This document shows, piece after piece, positions 8,852-18,800 of a stretch of 64,000 nucleotides of DNA; position 1 is the first letter of the stretch, and each line of letters starts with the position of its first letter. The stretch comes from Brachybacterium timonense (GTDB lineage: Bacteria; Actinomycetota; Actinomycetes; Actinomycetales; Dermabacteraceae). The notes below the pieces were generated by a model. The model had not been told where the DNA came from, did not search any database, and saw nothing but the letters and a program-made list of their open reading frames with translations. Both the position numbers and the translations under genes were made by a program. The stretch is taken from contig NZ_LT984895.1 in the NCBI RefSeq assembly GCF_900258505.1, positions 2,250,479 through 2,314,478 of the forward strand, read 5' to 3'.

Positions 8852-10105
8852 TCACAGGCCGATGCTCAGCGATGACGACCTGCCGCGCTCAAGGGTGATC
8901 GCCTCGACCTCGCCGATGCCCTGAAGGTCGACCGCGCGGACCTGGTCCATCACGAAGTCGCGCGGCACAGCATCGGCCACGCACTCGGCGGTGTGCCGGT
9001 CGATCAGGACGCTACCGGGGCGGGCAACAGCCTGAAGGCGGGCCGCGAGATTCACGGTGGGGCCGAACACGTCGCCGTAACGCGAGAACATCGACCCCCA
9101 GCACAGTCCGACTCGCACGGGCGGCAGGTCCGGGTCGGCGGTGATGATTTCGGAGAGGCTCAGTGCGATCTGCGCGCCCGCTTCCGGGGTGTCGGCGAGG
9201 AACATAATCTCGTCGCCGACGGTCTTGACCACACGCCCGCCGCCTACGGAGATGACGTCTCGGCTGACGGCCTCAAAACGACCGACCACGTCGGCGAGCT
9301 GGCCGCCCTCGAGGCTCTGGGTGAGCCGTGTGAACTGCACGAGGTCAGCGAAGCCCACAGCGCGCAGCAGCGGGAAACGCTCATCCACGTCGGTGTGGAG
9401 CACCTCGGATCCGGCGCGCGCGGCATACGATGCGAGCTGCCGACGGAAAGTGAACATGACCTGCGACTCGAGGGTGCCCAGAATCTCGGGGATCATATCG
9501 AGCATGGCTTGGCGAGCGTCGGCGTCATTCGTCCCGGCCGCGGTCTTCTCTTCATCGACCAACGCTTCGGTGATCCACATGGCCAGGCGTCCCATGTGAT
9601 AGCCCAACCCGCGTGTGATCGAGATGAAGGCGCGTTCAGAGAGCACACCGTCCTCGACCAGGGCGGCGAGGTCGCCGATCGCGAACGCGTCGTCGTCCGT
9701 GAACACCACCGTGTCCTCATCCACGGGACTGAAGCCGAGCGAACGCCAGTACACGCGGGCGAGCCGTTCCGGAATGCCCTGCAGTTCACTGAGGTCGCGC
9801 AGGGAGTGGGTGCGAGAGCCCTGCAGCAGCGCCTTCTCCAGGGTGCCGACGCTGCGGCGGGCAGAGGCGAAGCGTTGGTGAATCCGCCGTACCTCATCTT
9901 CATCAAGCGGGGCGTCGGTGAGGACGGGCAGTGCCCCGGTCAGGGTACTCACCGTGCGGGCCACGCGATCATCACCGAGCTGTCGATCGGACACCATCGA
10001 CACGTCCGCAGGATCGACAGCGGCATCCTCCTGCCGTGCCCCCGGGGCCGGGTCGAGGGAAACGTCACTGTCGGAGCGCTCCACCGGATCGTACCCCTGG
10101 GTCAC
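8852..10105 (-). CDS. Class III adenylate cyclase with N-terminal regulatory domain
   Basis: A soluble cyclase of 417 residues that should make cAMP from ATP. The catalytic domain (about 245-405) keeps every key residue: metal-binding D254 (FADLVQFTR) and D298 (KTVGDEIMF), substrate-selecting K294 and D345, and transition-state N352 and R356 (GPTVNLAARL). Residues 45-230 are helical and resemble the pH-responsive autoinhibitory domain of M. tuberculosis Rv1264. The start is taken as GTG at 10105 because AGGAGG precedes it by 7 bases; the longer open frame upstream lies inside birA. The gene therefore overlaps the birA end by 41 bases. It is followed by the two-component genes. Confidence 0.87.
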   Translation of the reverse strand: MTQGYDPVERSDSDVSLDPAPGARQEDAAVDPADVSMVSDRQLGDDRVARTVSTLTGALPVLTDAPLDEDEVRRIHQRFASARRSVGTLEKALLQGSRTHSLRDLSELQGIPERLARVYWRSLGFSPVDEDTVVFTDDDAFAIGDLAALVEDGVLSERAFISITRGLGYHMGRLAMWITEALVDEEKTAAGTNDADARQAMLDMIPEILGTLESQVMFTFRRQLASYAARAGSEVLHTDVDERFPLLRAVGFADLVQFTRLTQSLEGGQLADVVGRFEAVSRDVISVGGGRVVKTVGDEIMFLADTPEAGAQIALSLSEIITADPDLPPVRVGLCWGSMFSRYGDVFGPTVNLAARLQAVARPGSVLIDRHTAECVADAVPRDFVMDQVRAVDLQGIGEVEAITLERGRSSSLSIGL

Positions 10106-11003
10106 GCTGGGTCCTCCTGCCGTCGATTCGGATGCTCTGCCAGCGCCGTGGGGCATCGTCGGGCCGTACGCGATGCACATCTCCCATGTCGATCGGCACG
10201 GGAGCGGCGCCGCCTGTGTCCACGAGCAGTCGCCCGCGCGAATCGATGCCGACAGCTCTGCCGCAGAGCGGTGCCTCCGTGGTGCCACCGAGCTGTGATT
10301 GGCCCCATGGGAGCACGCGTACCTGCTGCCCCACTGTGAGGCACGTCATAGCATAACGCTCTCGCAGCGTCTCGCCAGCGTCACCGTCACGCGAGTCGAG
10401 CGCGGCAGCGGCCATCTCGAGCGAGTCCGCTAAATGTGCATCGAAGGATTCCTCGGGGGCATCGACGTCGCGTTCGCGCCCCATGGCCAGCAGTCCTCCC
10501 TCTCCGAGCAGCCAGGCTGGCTCCAGTGCAAGGGCATCGACGGGCACGGCCGGCGGCCGCAGGTTGATCCCCACCCCGATCAGAAGGTGATCGGGGCCCT
10601 CCGCCTCCACGAGGATGCCGCCGAGCTTCCTGCCGTCCCGCGTCACGATGTCATTGGGCCACTTCACGCCAAGATCTGCACGGCTTCCCTGGTCACGCAT
10701 CAGAGTCGCGATCGTCTCGAGCACAGCGAGACCTGCCACGAGCGGATACCAGCTGCGGCGCTCAGGGCCGACGGACGTGCAGTGCGCGAGGGTGAGTGCG
10801 ATCCCGTCCCCCGGCGCGACAGACCAGGAGCGGCCCAGTCTGCCGCGCCCGGCGCGCTGGTCCCGCGTGAGAACCGCCAAAGGCGTCGGCGCCCCGGAGC
10901 GCACGAGGTCCCGCGCCTCATCCTGCGTGGATCCGTCGACACGGTCACGGCGGTGCAGCACGGGCCCCGCAGAGCCGGAGGGTGAATGCATCGGTGGCTG
11001 CAT
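10065..11003 (-). CDS. birA: Biotin--[acetyl-CoA-carboxylase] ligase
   Basis: BirA attaches biotin to the carrier domain of acyl-CoA carboxylases. The biotin/AMP loop is present as GRGRLGRSW, followed by KWPNDI and KLGGILVEAEG, with LLIGVGINLR marking the core sheet. It is a short (312-residue) class I enzyme lacking an N-terminal DNA-binding domain, so it is not expected to repress its own operon. The start at ATG 11003 has GGAG 9 bases upstream. Longer in-frame starts run into the accD promoter. It diverges from accD, its substrate pathway, as in mycobacteria. Confidence 0.9.
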   Translation of the reverse strand: MQPPMHSPSGSAGPVLHRRDRVDGSTQDEARDLVRSGAPTPLAVLTRDQRAGRGRLGRSWSVAPGDGIALTLAHCTSVGPERRSWYPLVAGLAVLETIATLMRDQGSRADLGVKWPNDIVTRDGRKLGGILVEAEGPDHLLIGVGINLRPPAVPVDALALEPAWLLGEGGLLAMGRERDVDAPEESFDAHLADSLEMAAAALDSRDGDAGETLRERYAMTCLTVGQQVRVLPWGQSQLGGTTEAPLCGRAVGIDSRGRLLVDTGGAAPVPIDMGDVHRVRPDDAPRRWQSIRIDGRRTQRDPGVRSGGALRQ

Positions 11004-11022
11004 GAGGGGCGGCTCCAGGATT

Positions 11023-11089
11023 AACGAAGGATGAGAAACGAAGGATGAAAAACGCGGGCCCTGACCCGCGGCGGTGGGTAGCGTAGTAT
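11023..11089. promoter_or_regulatory. Shared birA/accD control region with tandem repeat and dyad
   Basis: The 152 bp between birA and accD hold a perfect 12-bp direct repeat, AACGAAGGATGA, at 11023-11034 and 11037-11048 (14-bp period). Next is a dyad CGCGGG-N6-CCCGCG (11053-11070), then TAGTAT at 11084-11089, a likely -10 element for accD. The repeat lies where an activator or repressor of the carboxylase genes could bind. The function is inferred from position. Confidence 0.45.
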
Positions 11090-11155
11090 CCCCGTGTTCC
11101 CGAACCCTGCGGGTGAGCATCCCGCGCACCCGCGGCGCCGCTCCCAGGAGGCCCC

Positions 11156-12745
11156 GTGACCGCATCCCCCCGGCCGCTCAGCACCGCACAGCGTCTGGAG
11201 GACCTGCGCGAACGCGAGGAAAAGGCTGTCTCGGCCGCAGACTCGGTCGCAGTCCAGAAGCAGCATGCCCGCGGGAAGAAGACAGCGCGCGAGCGGATCC
11301 ACGACCTGCTCGATGAGGGATCCTTCACCGAGACCGATCGCTATGTGCGCCACCAGGCACGGTCCTTCGGGATCGATGCCAAACGTCCGGACGGCGATGG
11401 CATCGTCACCGGGTACGGCACGATCGACGGCCGCCAAGTGTGCGTGTATGCGCAGGACTTCACCGTCTTCGGTGGTTCGCTGGGTGAAGCCCACGGACGC
11501 AAGATCCAGAAGGTCCAGGACCTCGCCCTACGCACCGGGGTACCGATCATCGGCATCCTCGATGGGGGCGGCGCCCGCATCCAAGAAGGCGTGGCCTCAC
11601 TCGCCTCGTTCGCGGGGATCTTCCGCCGCAACACACGCGCCTCCGGCGTCATCCCGCAGATCTCGTTGATCATGGGGCCGGCGGCGGGCGGCGCCGTGTA
11701 CTCCCCCGCGCTGACCGATGCGATCGTGATGGTCGAGAAGACCTCCCACATGTTCATCACCGGTCCCGACGTGATCCGCACCGTCACCGGTGAGGACGTC
11801 GGCTTCGAGGAGTTGGGCGGTGCCCGCACCCACTCGGTGCGTTCAGGCGTGGCCCACTACATGGCCCCGGATGAGTCTGAGGCCATCGAGTACGTCAAAG
11901 ATCTGCTTTCCTACCTTCCGGCGAACACTCTGACGAACCCGCCGGTGTTCCCACTCGCTGTCGAGGACGAGCCCACTGCGGAGGATCGCGCGCTCGACTC
12001 CCTCGTCCCGGACTCCCCCAACCAGCCGTACGACATGCTGACCGTGATCCGCGCAGTACTGGATGAGGGCGAGTTTCTCGAGATGCAGCCAATGTTCGCC
12101 CGCAATGTCGTGGTCGGATTCGGCCGCGTGGAGGGGCACAGCGTGGGCATCATCGCCAACCAGCCCTCGCACCTGGCCGGCACACTCGACATCGATGCCT
12201 CGGAGAAGGCAGCGCGGTTCGTGCGCCTGTGCGACTCCTTCAATGTGCCCGTGCTGACCTTTGTGGACGTGCCCGGCTTCCTTCCCGGCACCGACCAGGA
12301 GTTCGGGGGCATCATCCGGCGCGGCGCCAAACTGCTGTACGCCTACGCGGAGGCGACGGTTCCGCTGATCACCCTGATCACGCGCAAGGCGTACGGCGGC
12401 GCGTACATCGTGATGGGCTCCAAGGACCTTGGCGCCGACGTGAATCTCGCCTGGCCCACCGCGCAGATCGCCGTGATGGGTGCACAGGGTGCGGTGAATA
12501 TCCTCCACCGCCAGAACCTCAAGCGGGTCGCGGAAGAGGGCGGCGACGTCGAGGCCGAACGCACCCGCCTGCAGCAGGAGTACGAGGAGGAGTTCGCCAC
12601 GCCGTACACGGCTGCAGAGCGCGGCTGGATCGACGGGGTGATCCAGCCGTCCCAGACTCGCTGCGAGATCACCCGGGCGCTGCGGGCGCTGCGCACGAAG
12701 CGTGACACGCTGCCCACGAAGAAGCACGGGAACATTCCGCTGTGA
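11156..12745 (+). CDS. accD: Acyl-CoA carboxylase beta subunit (carboxyltransferase)
   Basis: The carboxyltransferase subunit, 529 residues, moves the carboxyl group from biotin to acetyl-CoA or propionyl-CoA. Crotonase-fold landmarks include [13 protein letters not shown] and [17 protein letters not shown] in the N-terminal half, and [16 protein letters not shown] with the [18 protein letters not shown] segment in the C-terminal half. It starts with GTG at 11156, 5 bases after AGGAGG. The overlapping accE and the nearby accA complete an actinobacterial long-chain/propionyl-type carboxylase. Whether acetyl- or propionyl-CoA is preferred cannot be read safely from the sequence. Confidence 0.93.
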   Translation: MTASPRPLSTAQRLEDLREREEKAVSAADSVAVQKQHARGKKTARERIHDLLDEGSFTETDRYVRHQARSFGIDAKRPDGDGIVTGYGTIDGRQVCVYAQDFTVFGGSLGEAHGRKIQKVQDLALRTGVPIIGILDGGGARIQEGVASLASFAGIFRRNTRASGVIPQISLIMGPAAGGAVYSPALTDAIVMVEKTSHMFITGPDVIRTVTGEDVGFEELGGARTHSVRSGVAHYMAPDESEAIEYVKDLLSYLPANTLTNPPVFPLAVEDEPTAEDRALDSLVPDSPNQPYDMLTVIRAVLDEGEFLEMQPMFARNVVVGFGRVEGHSVGIIANQPSHLAGTLDIDASEKAARFVRLCDSFNVPVLTFVDVPGFLPGTDQEFGGIIRRGAKLLYAYAEATVPLITLITRKAYGGAYIVMGSKDLGADVNLAWPTAQIAVMGAQGAVNILHRQNLKRVAEEGGDVEAERTRLQQEYEEEFATPYTAAERGWIDGVIQPSQTRCEITRALRALRTKRDTLPTKKHGNIPL

Positions 12746-13023
12746 GCCCGCATGCATCCCACGACGCCGCCTCCCCGGCGCCGCAGCCCCGCCCCGATGT
12801 GCGCCTGGTCGGTGGCCGTCTGAGCGAAACGGAACTGGCTGCGCTCACCGCTGCTGTGGCGGCCGTGAGCGTGGCCTCTCGAGAACTCGCCCACGAGCGC
12901 GAACTGGCACAGAACACCGCCGACGACTCGAGCTGCTGGGGCGATCCCACACAGCGCCACCCGCGGGCTCATGGACTGCGCTCACGTCCAGGCCCCGGAG
13001 CCTGGCAGTTCTCCGACCGCTGA
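12742..13023 (+). CDS. accE: Acyl-CoA carboxylase epsilon subunit
   Basis: A small protein of 93 residues typical of the actinobacterial AccE family, which binds the carboxyltransferase and raises complex activity. The diagnostic [19 protein letters not shown] helix is in the first third. The C-terminal [10 protein letters not shown]...PGPGAWQFS element matches the W-R-P-G-P-G-W ending of the family. The GTG start overlaps the accD stop (GTGA), so translation is coupled. The short Pro/Ala-rich N-terminus is variable in the family. Confidence 0.85.
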   Translation: MSPHASHDAASPAPQPRPDVRLVGGRLSETELAALTAAVAAVSVASRELAHERELAQNTADDSSCWGDPTQRHPRAHGLRSRPGPGAWQFSDR

Positions 13024-13062
13024 GCAGGCGCGCCTCGGTCCCCGCCCGAGGCCACAAGGACG

Positions 13063-13068
13063 TAGGCT
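13063..13068 (+). promoter_or_regulatory. Leaderless -10 element of the DUF885 gene
   Basis: TAGGCT is followed by 6 bases (cgagct) and the ATG at 13075. There is no Shine-Dalgarno sequence. The DUF885 gene may therefore be transcribed on its own although it lies only 51 bp after accE. Confidence 0.5.
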
Positions 13069-13074
13069 CGAGCT

Positions 13075-14775
13075 ATGCCCACCGCATCCGAGCAGAGCAC
13101 TCGTACCCCGTCCGCCCTTGACGCGCTCGCTGACCGCTACGTCGACGCCGTCGCGGCAGCGGACCCCTTCAGCGCCACCGCCCTGGGCGTTCCCGGCCAC
13201 GACCACGAAGTCACCGACTACTCCCCCGAGGGTTTCGCTGCCCGCACCGATCTGGCACGCGATCTGCTGCGAGCGATCCGTGAGGTGCCAGACGCCGACC
13301 ACACCGACACCATCACCCGAGCTGCTCTCGAGGAGCGGCTGGGGCTGGAGATCGAACGTGCCGAACGCCGGCTGGATCAGGCTGAGGTGAACAACCTCGC
13401 CAGTGTGCTGCAGTCCCGTGACGTGCTGGACCTGATGCCCGCTGAGACCGCCGATGACTGGGATGTGCTCAGCGAACGCATGGCCGCTTTCCCTCACGCC
13501 CTGCGTGGTTGGGCGCGCACCCTGCGTGAGGCCGCAGCAGACGGCGTGCGCAGTTCGCGCCGCCAGCTGCTGCTGGGCGCTGAGCAGGCACGGGGATACG
13601 CAGCGGAGGGCGGTTTCTTCGACACATTCGCGTCAGAGGCCGCGGGGGACGACGCGCAGCGCGAGCGTGCCCACACAGCCGCCCGGACCGCAGCTGATGC
13701 GTACCGCGAGCTGGCCGATGTGCTCGACGAGCTCGCCGCTGACGCACCGGCGCGGGACGCCCTGGGCCGCGAGGACTACCCCCTGGCCTCGCAGACCTTC
13801 TTGGGTGATCGGATCGACATCGACGACACCTATGCGTGGGGCGTGGATCAGCTGCGCGCGATCATCGATGAGCAGGAGCAGGTGGCCGAGCGCATCAATG
13901 CCCGATACGGCACGGGCGCCGGCCGCAGCGTGGCGGCAGCCCGCGAAGCGCTCACCGCCGACCCCGATCGGGTCCTGCACGGCACCGATGCCCTGCAGGC
14001 GTGGATGCAGGAGCTCAGCGACCGGGCTATCGCTCAGCTGGCCGATGTGCACTTCGACATCCCTGAGCCGCTGCGTGCGCTGGAGTGCCGCATCGCCCGC
14101 ACAGGCTCCGGCGGCATCTACTACACCGGCCCCAGTGAAGACCTCACCCGCCCGGGCCGCATGTGGTGGGACGTCCCCGCCGAGCAGAATGAGTTCCGCA
14201 CCTGGTCGGAGACCACCACGGTGTACCACGAGGGCGTTCCCGGTCATCACCTGCAGGTGGGAACGCAAACACTGCAGGCGTCGGCGCTGAACCGCTGGCG
14301 CGCCATGATGTGCTGGACCTCCGGTCACGGCGAAGGCTGGGCACTGTACGCCGAGCGGCTGATGGAACAGCTCGGGTACCTCGACGACGACGGCGACCGG
14401 CTGGGCATGCTCGACGCGCAGCGGATGCGCGCGGGCCGTGTGGTGCTGGACATCGGCCTGCACAATGAGCTCTCAATGCCTACGGATCTGCCCGGCTCCC
14501 GCGGCGGTGCGTGGACGTACGAGTCGGCGTGGGAGTTCATGGCCGAGCACTGGAATGACCCGGAGCCGCTGCGCCGCTTCGAGCTGCACCGCTACCTGGG
14601 CTGGCCCGGGCAGGCCCCGTCGTATCGGATCGGACAGCGCGTGTGGGAGCAGCTGCGTGATACGGCGCTCGCCCGCGGCGGCGAGGACCGCGAGGCCACG
14701 CTGCGTGATTTCCACCGGCGCGCCCTGGAGCTCGGCGGGCTGCCGCTGGCCGTGTTGCGGGATGCCCTGGCATGA
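13075..14775 (+). CDS. DUF885-family putative metallopeptidase
   Basis: A soluble protein of 566 residues belonging to DUF885, a family related in fold to M3/M32-type zinc metallopeptidases. The defining motif YHEGVPGHHLQ begins near residue 384, giving a HExxxGHH-like zinc site. GHGEGWALYAERLMEQLGY follows about 55 residues later and supplies a further conserved Glu. There is no signal peptide, so it should act in the cytoplasm. The natural substrate is unknown for this family branch; peptidase activity is an inference from the motif. It is flanked by accE and maf, and its stop overlaps the maf start. Confidence 0.83.
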   Translation: MPTASEQSTRTPSALDALADRYVDAVAAADPFSATALGVPGHDHEVTDYSPEGFAARTDLARDLLRAIREVPDADHTDTITRAALEERLGLEIERAERRLDQAEVNNLASVLQSRDVLDLMPAETADDWDVLSERMAAFPHALRGWARTLREAAADGVRSSRRQLLLGAEQARGYAAEGGFFDTFASEAAGDDAQRERAHTAARTAADAYRELADVLDELAADAPARDALGREDYPLASQTFLGDRIDIDDTYAWGVDQLRAIIDEQEQVAERINARYGTGAGRSVAAAREALTADPDRVLHGTDALQAWMQELSDRAIAQLADVHFDIPEPLRALECRIARTGSGGIYYTGPSEDLTRPGRMWWDVPAEQNEFRTWSETTTVYHEGVPGHHLQVGTQTLQASALNRWRAMMCWTSGHGEGWALYAERLMEQLGYLDDDGDRLGMLDAQRMRAGRVVLDIGLHNELSMPTDLPGSRGGAWTYESAWEFMAEHWNDPEPLRRFELHRYLGWPGQAPSYRIGQRVWEQLRDTALARGGEDREATLRDFHRRALELGGLPLAVLRDALA

Positions 14776-15464
14776 CCACCGCAGCGCCCGAACAGATCAC
14801 CGACGCCACGGGTGAGCCGGAGCCCTTGCTGCTGCTCGCCTCCTCCTCCCCCGCTCGGCGCGCCACGCTGCAGTCTGCGGGCATCGCCCACACGACGCGG
14901 CCAGTGGACCTCGATGAATCGGCGGTGCTCGCCGCCGCCCTGGCCGGGGCTGACCTGGAACCCGCCGAACAGGTACTGGTGCTCGCTCGCGCGAAAGCAG
15001 AAGCGGCCACGCGCCGTTCCGACGGCGGCTATGTGGTGCTCGGCGCGGACTCGATGCTGGAGATCGACGGCGAGATCGTGGGAAAGCCGCTCACCGCCGC
15101 GACGGCACGAGAGCGTTGGCAGGCAATGCGGGGCCGCGCCGGTGTGCTCCACACCGGACACTGGCTGGTCGATGACCGCGACCCCGACGACGGTGGCACC
15201 GGGGCGACCCTGGGAGCGACGGCATCATGCCGCGTCAGCTTCGCCGACCTCACCGATGAGGAAATCGACGCATATATCGCCACCGGCGAGCCGCTGCAGG
15301 TGGCAGGCGGTTTCACGATCGACGGCCGCGGGGGCCCGTTCATCACCGCACTCGAGGGCGACCCGCATGCCGTGGTGGGCCTGTCCCTCCCCCTGCTACG
15401 TGACCTGCTCGCCGAGCTCAAGATCGCGGTGTACGAGCTCTGGGAGGAGCCGGATTCTCGCTGA
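14772..15464 (+). CDS. maf: Maf-family nucleoside triphosphate pyrophosphatase
   Basis: Maf proteins hydrolyse dTTP, UTP and modified nucleotides and are linked to house-cleaning and septum control. LLLASSSPARRATLQSAGI near the N-terminus is the family signature; VLGADSMLEIDGEIVGKP carries the catalytic Asp; GGFTIDGRGGPFI and GDPHAVVGLSL are the later conserved blocks. At 230 residues it is slightly longer than typical because of insertions near residues 130-145. The ATG overlaps the DUF885 stop (ATGA). The accE-maf-accA neighbourhood is conserved in many actinobacteria. Confidence 0.92.
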   Translation: MTTAAPEQITDATGEPEPLLLLASSSPARRATLQSAGIAHTTRPVDLDESAVLAAALAGADLEPAEQVLVLARAKAEAATRRSDGGYVVLGADSMLEIDGEIVGKPLTAATARERWQAMRGRAGVLHTGHWLVDDRDPDDGGTGATLGATASCRVSFADLTDEEIDAYIATGEPLQVAGGFTIDGRGGPFITALEGDPHAVVGLSLPLLRDLLAELKIAVYELWEEPDSR

Positions 15465-15499
15465 CGGGCACGCTGGCCCGTCGGGGTCCTGCCCGGTAC

Positions 15500-15505
15500 T
15501 AGACT
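15500..15505 (+). promoter_or_regulatory. Probable -10 element of accA
   Basis: TAGACT sits 37 bases before the accA ATG in the 78-bp gap after maf. The predicted leader of about 30 bases contains GGAAGGAAG, a good ribosome site, so accA seems to have a separate, leadered promoter. Confidence 0.45.
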
Positions 15506-15542
15506 CGACCTCTGTTCGGCTCCCGGAAGGAAGATCGCTCCT

Positions 15543-17321
15543 ATGGCCGCTCGCCATCCCAAAACCCGCCCGCTGCGCACGGTGCTCATCGCCAACCGGG
15601 CAGAGATCGCAGTGCGCATCGCCCGGGCATGCCGGGATGCCGGTCTACGGTCGATCGCGGTGTACGCAGACCCTGACCGGGACGCACTGCACACGACAAT
15701 CGCCGACGAGGCATACGCGCTCGGCGGCAGCACCGCCGCGAACTCCTACCTGGTGATCGACAAGCTGCTCGATGTGGCCGAACGCTCCGGAGCCGATGCG
15801 ATCCATCCCGGCTACGGGTTCCTGGCCGAGCGCGCCGATTTCGCGCAGGCGGTCATCGACGCTGGGCTCACCTGGATCGGACCGCCGCCGGAAGCAATCG
15901 AGAAGCTCGGGGACAAAGTGTCTGCCCGCGCAATCGCGCAGAAGGTCGGGGCCCCGCTCGTGGCCGGCACCCCCGATCCGGTCTCCGGCAGTGACGCCGT
16001 GGTGGCCTTCGCTCGCGAGCACGGCCTGCCGATCGCGATCAAGGCGGCCTACGGCGGCGGCGGCCGCGGCCTGAAGGTGGCCCGCGAGGAGTCCGAGGTG
16101 CGCGAGCTGTTCGACTCCGCGGTGCGGGAGGCCACCGCGGCATTCGGGCGCGGCGAGTGCTTCGTGGAGCGCTACCTGGATGCTCCGCGGCATGTGGAGA
16201 CGCAGTGCCTTGCGGACATGCACGGCACCGTGCAGGTGGTCTCCACGCGTGACTGCTCCCTGCAGCGCCGCCACCAGAAGCTTGTGGAGGAGGCCCCGGC
16301 GCCGTTCCTCACCTCGCAGCAGCAGGCGCAGCTGGTCAGCTCATCGAAGGCGATCCTGCGCGAAGCAGGCTATGTGGGTGCCGGCACCTGCGAGTTCCTG
16401 GTGGGGCGTGACGGCACCATCTCGTTCCTCGAGGTCAACACGCGTCTTCAGGTCGAGCATCCGGTGACCGAGGAGGTCACCGGTGTGGATCTTGTGCGCG
16501 AGCAGTTCCGTATCGCGGCGGGCGGTCGGATCAGCCCGCGTGATCCCGTTCCGCGCGGTCATTCCTTCGAGTTCCGCCTGAACGGCGAGGATGTCGGCCG
16601 TGGCTTCCTGCCCTCTCCCGGGCGGATCCGCCGCCTTGATCTGCCTGCCGGACCCGGCGTGCGCGTGGACATGGGTGCGCGCGCCGGCGATGAGATCTCC
16701 GGCGCCTTCGATTCGATGCTGGGCAAGCTTGTGGTCACCGGCGCCACCCGCGAGCAGGCACTCGAGCGCTCCCGACGAGCTCTTGCGGAGATGCAGATTG
16801 AAGGCATCCCCACCGTGCTGCCCTTCCACCGACTCGTCGTGGAGGATCCTGCCTTTGCTCCGGCAGATCCGCAGGAACCGTTCGGGGTTCATACTCGATG
16901 GATCGAGACCGAGTTCACCGGTGAGGTGCCTCCGGCGCCGCTTCCGGCGCAGCCCTCCGAAGAGGAGGACCGCGAAACTGTGGTGGTGGAGGTCGACGGC
17001 CGTCGGGTGGAGATCAGCCTGCCCGCCTCCCTGCGTGCCCCGCAGACCTCACGTCCGCAGCGTCGTCGCCGCTCCCACCGCGGCAGCGCTCCGGAGAGTG
17101 TCGGATCCGGTGCAGTCACCGCCCCGATGCAGGGCACGATCGTCAAGATCGCGGTGGAGGACGGACAGCACGTGGCCGACGGCGATCTATTGCTGGTGCT
17201 GGAAGCGATGAAGATGGAGCAGCCGATCACCGCGCACCGCTCCGGCATCATCAGCGGGCTCACCGCGGAGGTCGGTGCCACGGTCTCCGCCGGCGCCGCC
17301 CTGTGCAGCATCGAAGACTGA
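15543..17321 (+). CDS. accA: Acyl-CoA carboxylase alpha subunit (biotin carboxylase + BCCP)
   Basis: A fused biotin carboxylase and biotin carboxyl carrier protein of 592 residues. The biotin carboxylase half has [16 protein letters not shown] at the N-terminus, the ATP-grasp glycine loop [22 protein letters not shown], and [15 protein letters not shown] basic linker (about 490-515) leads to the BCCP domain with EAMKMEQP, biotinylation site K557. It partners AccD and AccE and is biotinylated by BirA, all encoded nearby. The name accA follows actinobacterial use (accA/bccA), not the E. coli AccA. Confidence 0.94.
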   Translation: MAARHPKTRPLRTVLIANRAEIAVRIARACRDAGLRSIAVYADPDRDALHTTIADEAYALGGSTAANSYLVIDKLLDVAERSGADAIHPGYGFLAERADFAQAVIDAGLTWIGPPPEAIEKLGDKVSARAIAQKVGAPLVAGTPDPVSGSDAVVAFAREHGLPIAIKAAYGGGGRGLKVAREESEVRELFDSAVREATAAFGRGECFVERYLDAPRHVETQCLADMHGTVQVVSTRDCSLQRRHQKLVEEAPAPFLTSQQQAQLVSSSKAILREAGYVGAGTCEFLVGRDGTISFLEVNTRLQVEHPVTEEVTGVDLVREQFRIAAGGRISPRDPVPRGHSFEFRLNGEDVGRGFLPSPGRIRRLDLPAGPGVRVDMGARAGDEISGAFDSMLGKLVVTGATREQALERSRRALAEMQIEGIPTVLPFHRLVVEDPAFAPADPQEPFGVHTRWIETEFTGEVPPAPLPAQPSEEEDRETVVVEVDGRRVEISLPASLRAPQTSRPQRRRRSHRGSAPESVGSGAVTAPMQGTIVKIAVEDGQHVADGDLLLVLEAMKMEQPITAHRSGIISGLTAEVGATVSAGAALCSIED

Positions 17322-17333
17322 TCAGGCCCGTGC

Positions 17334-18794
17334 TCAATCCCCCCAGAGAGCCTGCCGCGCCACCTCGGACAGGGATCCACTGAGCGAGGGGTAGACGGTG
17401 AACGTCGAGGCTAGCTGCTCGGCGGTGAGTCGGTGGGTCACCGCCAGGGCGAACGGCATGATCAGTTCGCTTGCCCGTGGCGCAACGACAACCGCTCCCG
17501 CCACCACGTGGGAGCCGTGCCGCACCATGAGTTTCACGAAGCCGTCGGAGATCCCCTGCATCTTCGCTCGCGGGTTCGTGCCGAGCGGCTTGGTGAGCAC
17601 GCGCGCATCGATGCGCCCCTCACGCACGTCCTGTTCGCTGCAGCCGACGGTCGCGATCTCCGGACTCGTGAAGATCGCCGAGGAGATCTGCGCGGCGATC
17701 AGCGGTGAGACCGCCTCCCCCAGCGCGTGATGCATGGCGATACGGCCCTGCATGGCAGCGACCGACGCCAGCGGATTCACCCCGGTGCAGTCACCGGCCG
17801 CATACACGCCGCGCACACTCGTGCGGGAGACGCGGTCGGTCTCCACGTGGCCGCTCGGCCGCAGGCGGATCCCTGCCTCCTCCAAGCCCAGGCCGTCCGT
17901 AGCGGGCACGGCACCGATGGCCATCAGCACATGACTGCCGCGAATCTCCTCCCCGGACTGCAGGGTGACCACCACGCCGTCGCCCTCCACGCGAGCTCCG
18001 GCCGCCCGTGACCGGGCCTTCAGCCGCACCCCGCGGCGAGCGAACACGTTCTCCAGCACGTCGGCAGCATCAGTATCCGAACCGGGCAGCACCTGGTCGC
18101 GCGAGGAGACGAGCGTGACCTCGGAGCCCAGGGAACGGTAGGCGCTGGCGAACTCGGCGCCGGTCACACCAGAACCGACGACGATCAGGTGCTCAGGCAG
18201 CTGCGTGAGGTGGTACAGCTGGGTCCAGGTGAGGATGCGCTTCCCGTCGGCCGGCGAATCGGCGAGCTGGCGCGGGGTCGCACCAACGGCGAGCAGCACG
18301 ACGTCGGCGTCAATGGTCTCCAGTACCTCACCGTTCTCGCCAACTGCCTCGACGCGGTCTGGGCCGCGTAGACGACCAGTCGCCTCGAGAATCCGGACCC
18401 CGGCCTCACGCACCGACGCGGCGATGTCCTCCGACTGCGCATGCGCCAGACCGCGGACGCGCCGGTTGGCGGCATCCAGGTCGACCGTGAGCGATCCAGC
18501 GGCCGGGCTGGTCGCAGAGTCCGCGTCGCGGATGCCCAGTTCCGCTGAATCAGCCACGACGCCCAGCACATCGGCCGTCGCGATGAGCGTCTTCGAGGGC
18601 ACCACATCGGTGAGCACGGCGGCTCCGCCGATGCCGCGTCGCTCCAGCAGTGTCACCTCCGCTCCGAGATGGCCCGCGACAAGCGCGGCTTCGTAGCCGC
18701 CGGGGCCGCCGCCGATGATCACGACACGCGATCGGTCGTGGCGGGCATCCAGACGTGCAGGGTCAGGGGGCAGGGCGGTGCTCGGATCGCTCAC
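17334..18794 (-). CDS. NAD(P)H-quinone dehydrogenase-like flavoprotein (LpdA/Rv3303c type)
   Basis: A two-dinucleotide-fold flavoprotein of 486 residues. The FAD motif is VVIIGGGPGGYEAALVAGHLGAEV and the NAD(P) motif is LIVVGSGVTGAEFASAYRSLG. At the place of the redox-active CxxxxC disulfide it reads GIGGAAVLTDVVPSKT, with no cysteine, so it cannot work as a lipoamide dehydrogenase. This matches the Rv3303c group, which reduces quinones. The C-terminal dimerisation domain ends TVYPSLSGSLSEVARQ. The GTG at 18794 is chosen because a CAGAAT element lies 6 bases upstream; the open frame beyond it overlaps the divergent PNP gene. Confidence 0.85.
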   Translation of the reverse strand: MSDPSTALPPDPARLDARHDRSRVVIIGGGPGGYEAALVAGHLGAEVTLLERRGIGGAAVLTDVVPSKTLIATADVLGVVADSAELGIRDADSATSPAAGSLTVDLDAANRRVRGLAHAQSEDIAASVREAGVRILEATGRLRGPDRVEAVGENGEVLETIDADVVLLAVGATPRQLADSPADGKRILTWTQLYHLTQLPEHLIVVGSGVTGAEFASAYRSLGSEVTLVSSRDQVLPGSDTDAADVLENVFARRGVRLKARSRAAGARVEGDGVVVTLQSGEEIRGSHVLMAIGAVPATDGLGLEEAGIRLRPSGHVETDRVSRTSVRGVYAAGDCTGVNPLASVAAMQGRIAMHHALGEAVSPLIAAQISSAIFTSPEIATVGCSEQDVREGRIDARVLTKPLGTNPRAKMQGISDGFVKLMVRHGSHVVAGAVVVAPRASELIMPFALAVTHRLTAEQLASTFTVYPSLSGSLSEVARQALWGD

Positions 18795-18800
18795 AGCGCC

